Shown here one piece after another: positions 63,801 to 64,000 of a stretch of DNA of 64,000 nt; within the stretch, counting starts at the first letter, position 1; the number at the start of each line of letters is the position of its first letter. The stretch is from M30B19 sp041741535 (GTDB taxonomy: Bacteria > Planctomycetota > Planctomycetia > Pirellulales > Pirellulaceae). Location of the stretch: positions 1-64,000 of the forward strand of contig JBGSJV010000062.1 in NCBI GenBank assembly GCA_041741535.1, read 5' to 3'. The notes beneath the pieces were generated by a model. The model saw only the letters and a program-made list of their open reading frames with translations, searched no databases and had not been told where the DNA came from. The translations under genes and the position numbers were made by a program.

Positions 63801-64000
63801 CAGGATTGCCGTGGTACCGTCCAACGACTCTCTTTTCCGCAGCCGAAGGAACCGATATCGGTTGGGTAAGTCGGTGCTTCAAGAAGCCGGAAGGAACGTT
63901 GGGCAGCGCGTCGATTCGGGCGGAAACCGGACGCGGCTCGCCGACCGGGGTTGCTGTCCAACGAGGTGCGGCTTGGGGTGCCGCGTACTTCGGTGGCGTT
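60869..64000 (+). CDS. ABC-2 permease / CPBP protease / beta-propeller-like fusion, partial
   Basis: One frame from the ATG at 60869 is open for 1044 codons to the window edge. Residues 1-~400 are a NatB-like ABC-2 permease: an N-terminal helix (TLFLMPLLVYPLISLLM), an outside domain, then ERERGTLESLMAAPVPR (~262) and membrane helices. About 530-700 is a CPBP intramembrane protease with CEEWFFRG (~607), FGLFHL and LLHAINNG. The pairing of these two is known in planctomycetes. Unusually, the frame goes on through a signal-peptide-like segment (GLVLLLAIFLSQGTTAAQA, ~735-755). A domain follows that resembles PQQ/membrane-bound dehydrogenase propellers (LLDTDADGVADKFELA; DHLWVVADRAIWKVP; GWLYFLAGNE). 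It may be a true fusion, or two genes whose separating stop is lost. Confidence 0.75.
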   Translation, partial: MPFLKRSETSTKSPSRTRTNGWQRWKPLVLKELRETLRDTRTIGTLFLMPLLVYPLISLLMQNFIPREVDPETTSKFQIGLDSDATLEYLRNKLGSADDSLRKEQLLWTQSTGAETASPEVATEPEQLPLGDQSWSILTGSPEYKNYVSDGAVDLVLKLRAPPETERNAEPILEMIYDPSREYSRAAANYIALRIERYNLMQAHTKLAIARGPSFRMLNRIEIAVQPTPVAAVSFATLIPLILIMMTITGAVYPAIDLTAGERERGTLESLMAAPVPRVGILAAKYVAVWTVAMLTASLNVISMLVTIWVLKLDTVFLGADGISLAMVGQVFGLLGLFAFFFSAILLVVTSAARSFKEAQAYLIPLMMLSLTPGALALMPNLKAELWMSFVPMVNLVVLSRDVMLGAVNADFAWLSVVSTLLYSVAALSLAAQVFGSDAVLYGSQGSWRELLQRNRTQLIPSPAFGMLVLALLFPTQFVMLGVLGRLQPQATALWMVGAMTLFTIILFLVLPVAAVIGRGFALIPTFALRRPSWSAACGGVLLGVGLWPLVALSLWLLSNWRAWMLGTEATAWSNQVVQLALQQTSGWAELPKPVLVLCLAIVPAVCEEWFFRGLLLQSLRQKNRDWVAIVLSGLAFGLFHLVVESSVAPLRFFVTAALGMVLAWVCLRSGSLWPGILLHAINNGILTSLALSREALQAAPPTTTVVASVLGGCLVSLVVGIWLVSRSRTVATHPLVDTGLVLLLAIFLSQGTTAAQAPTNRAEASLHPSSSNDETTAVQKVDVALPKTMTGFSLRSFATDALAHDIHCLAIGPNDEVFVSGPGYLRQLLDTDADGVADKFELANFQPRQGAQGLLVERDHLWVVADRAIWKVPRAAGQSASKWLELPKTGGEHDFHSLRRGSDGWLYFLAGNEAQIKRDFVTSELPIPEPRAGVVGRISPDGQVRQVLVHGMRNAYDFALDLDGSFLVYDSDDERDAGLPWYRPTTLFSAAEGTDIGWVSRCFKKPEGTLGSASIRAETGRGSPTGVAVQRGAAWGAAYFGGV

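Overview
The window looks like part of a planctomycete chromosome, most like the Pirellula/Rhodopirellula side of the phylum. This rests on gene families recalled from memory, not on a search. The marks are an ECF sigma factor followed by a giant anti-sigma/VIT/VWA protein, a redoxin/cytochrome c/copper monooxygenase fusion, an M56-BlaR1 protein with a very long C-terminal part, a HisA-like TIM barrel, a DUF1552 fragment, an ABC-2/CPBP protease fusion, and many hairpin-rich intergenic repeats. No rRNA, tRNA or CRISPR was found.

Layout. 1-720 is an array of GGTGACTGTCCCC-type repeats. 1.0-9.5 kb holds AMP nucleosidase, the redoxin/cytochrome/copper enzyme, an unknown protein, a CstB-like persulfide dioxygenase with two rhodanese domains behind a perfect dyad, glycyl-tRNA synthetase and a small secreted protein. 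9.8-21.9 kb holds dapA, an ECF sigma factor with its VIT/VWA partner, a zinc-less sirtuin, a DEAD-box helicase, and a second ECF sigma factor overlapping a FecR-type anti-sigma factor. 22-26.8 kb is accessory and decayed: an exported-protein gene broken by one in-frame TGA, two HUH transposase fragments, and a frameshifted DUF1552 remnant.

26.8-37 kb is a signalling block. It has an OprP-type porin, an NtrC-type regulator, a tiny exported protein behind a near-consensus sigma-54 promoter with an upstream dyad, a histidine kinase, and a BlaI/BlaR1 pair behind a 20-bp perfect palindrome. 37.9-49.1 kb is a type II secretion operon (gspE, F, G, H, I, J, K, L, M) with tight or overlapping junctions; no gspD or gspO is in view. 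49.5-54.7 kb is a suf operon on the minus strand (sufR-like regulator, sufC, sufB, a possible small membrane ORF, sufD, sufT). 55.2-64 kb holds glgA, the HisA-like protein with a DRT/DQS tandem repeat, a MoxR ATPase, type B L31, an ABC ATPase, and one open frame that joins an ABC-2 permease, a CPBP protease and a beta-propeller-like domain and runs off the window.

The least explained structures are two dispersed intergenic families. One is a ~375-bp element (four copies, two full length) with a ~34-bp internal inverted repeat; in three copies its end touches the stop codon of a gene transcribed toward it. The other is a 163-bp unit with three nested hairpins inside 17-19 bp inverted ends. Also notable are the probable sigma-54 control unit at 28.9-32.2 kb and the fusion frame at the right edge.
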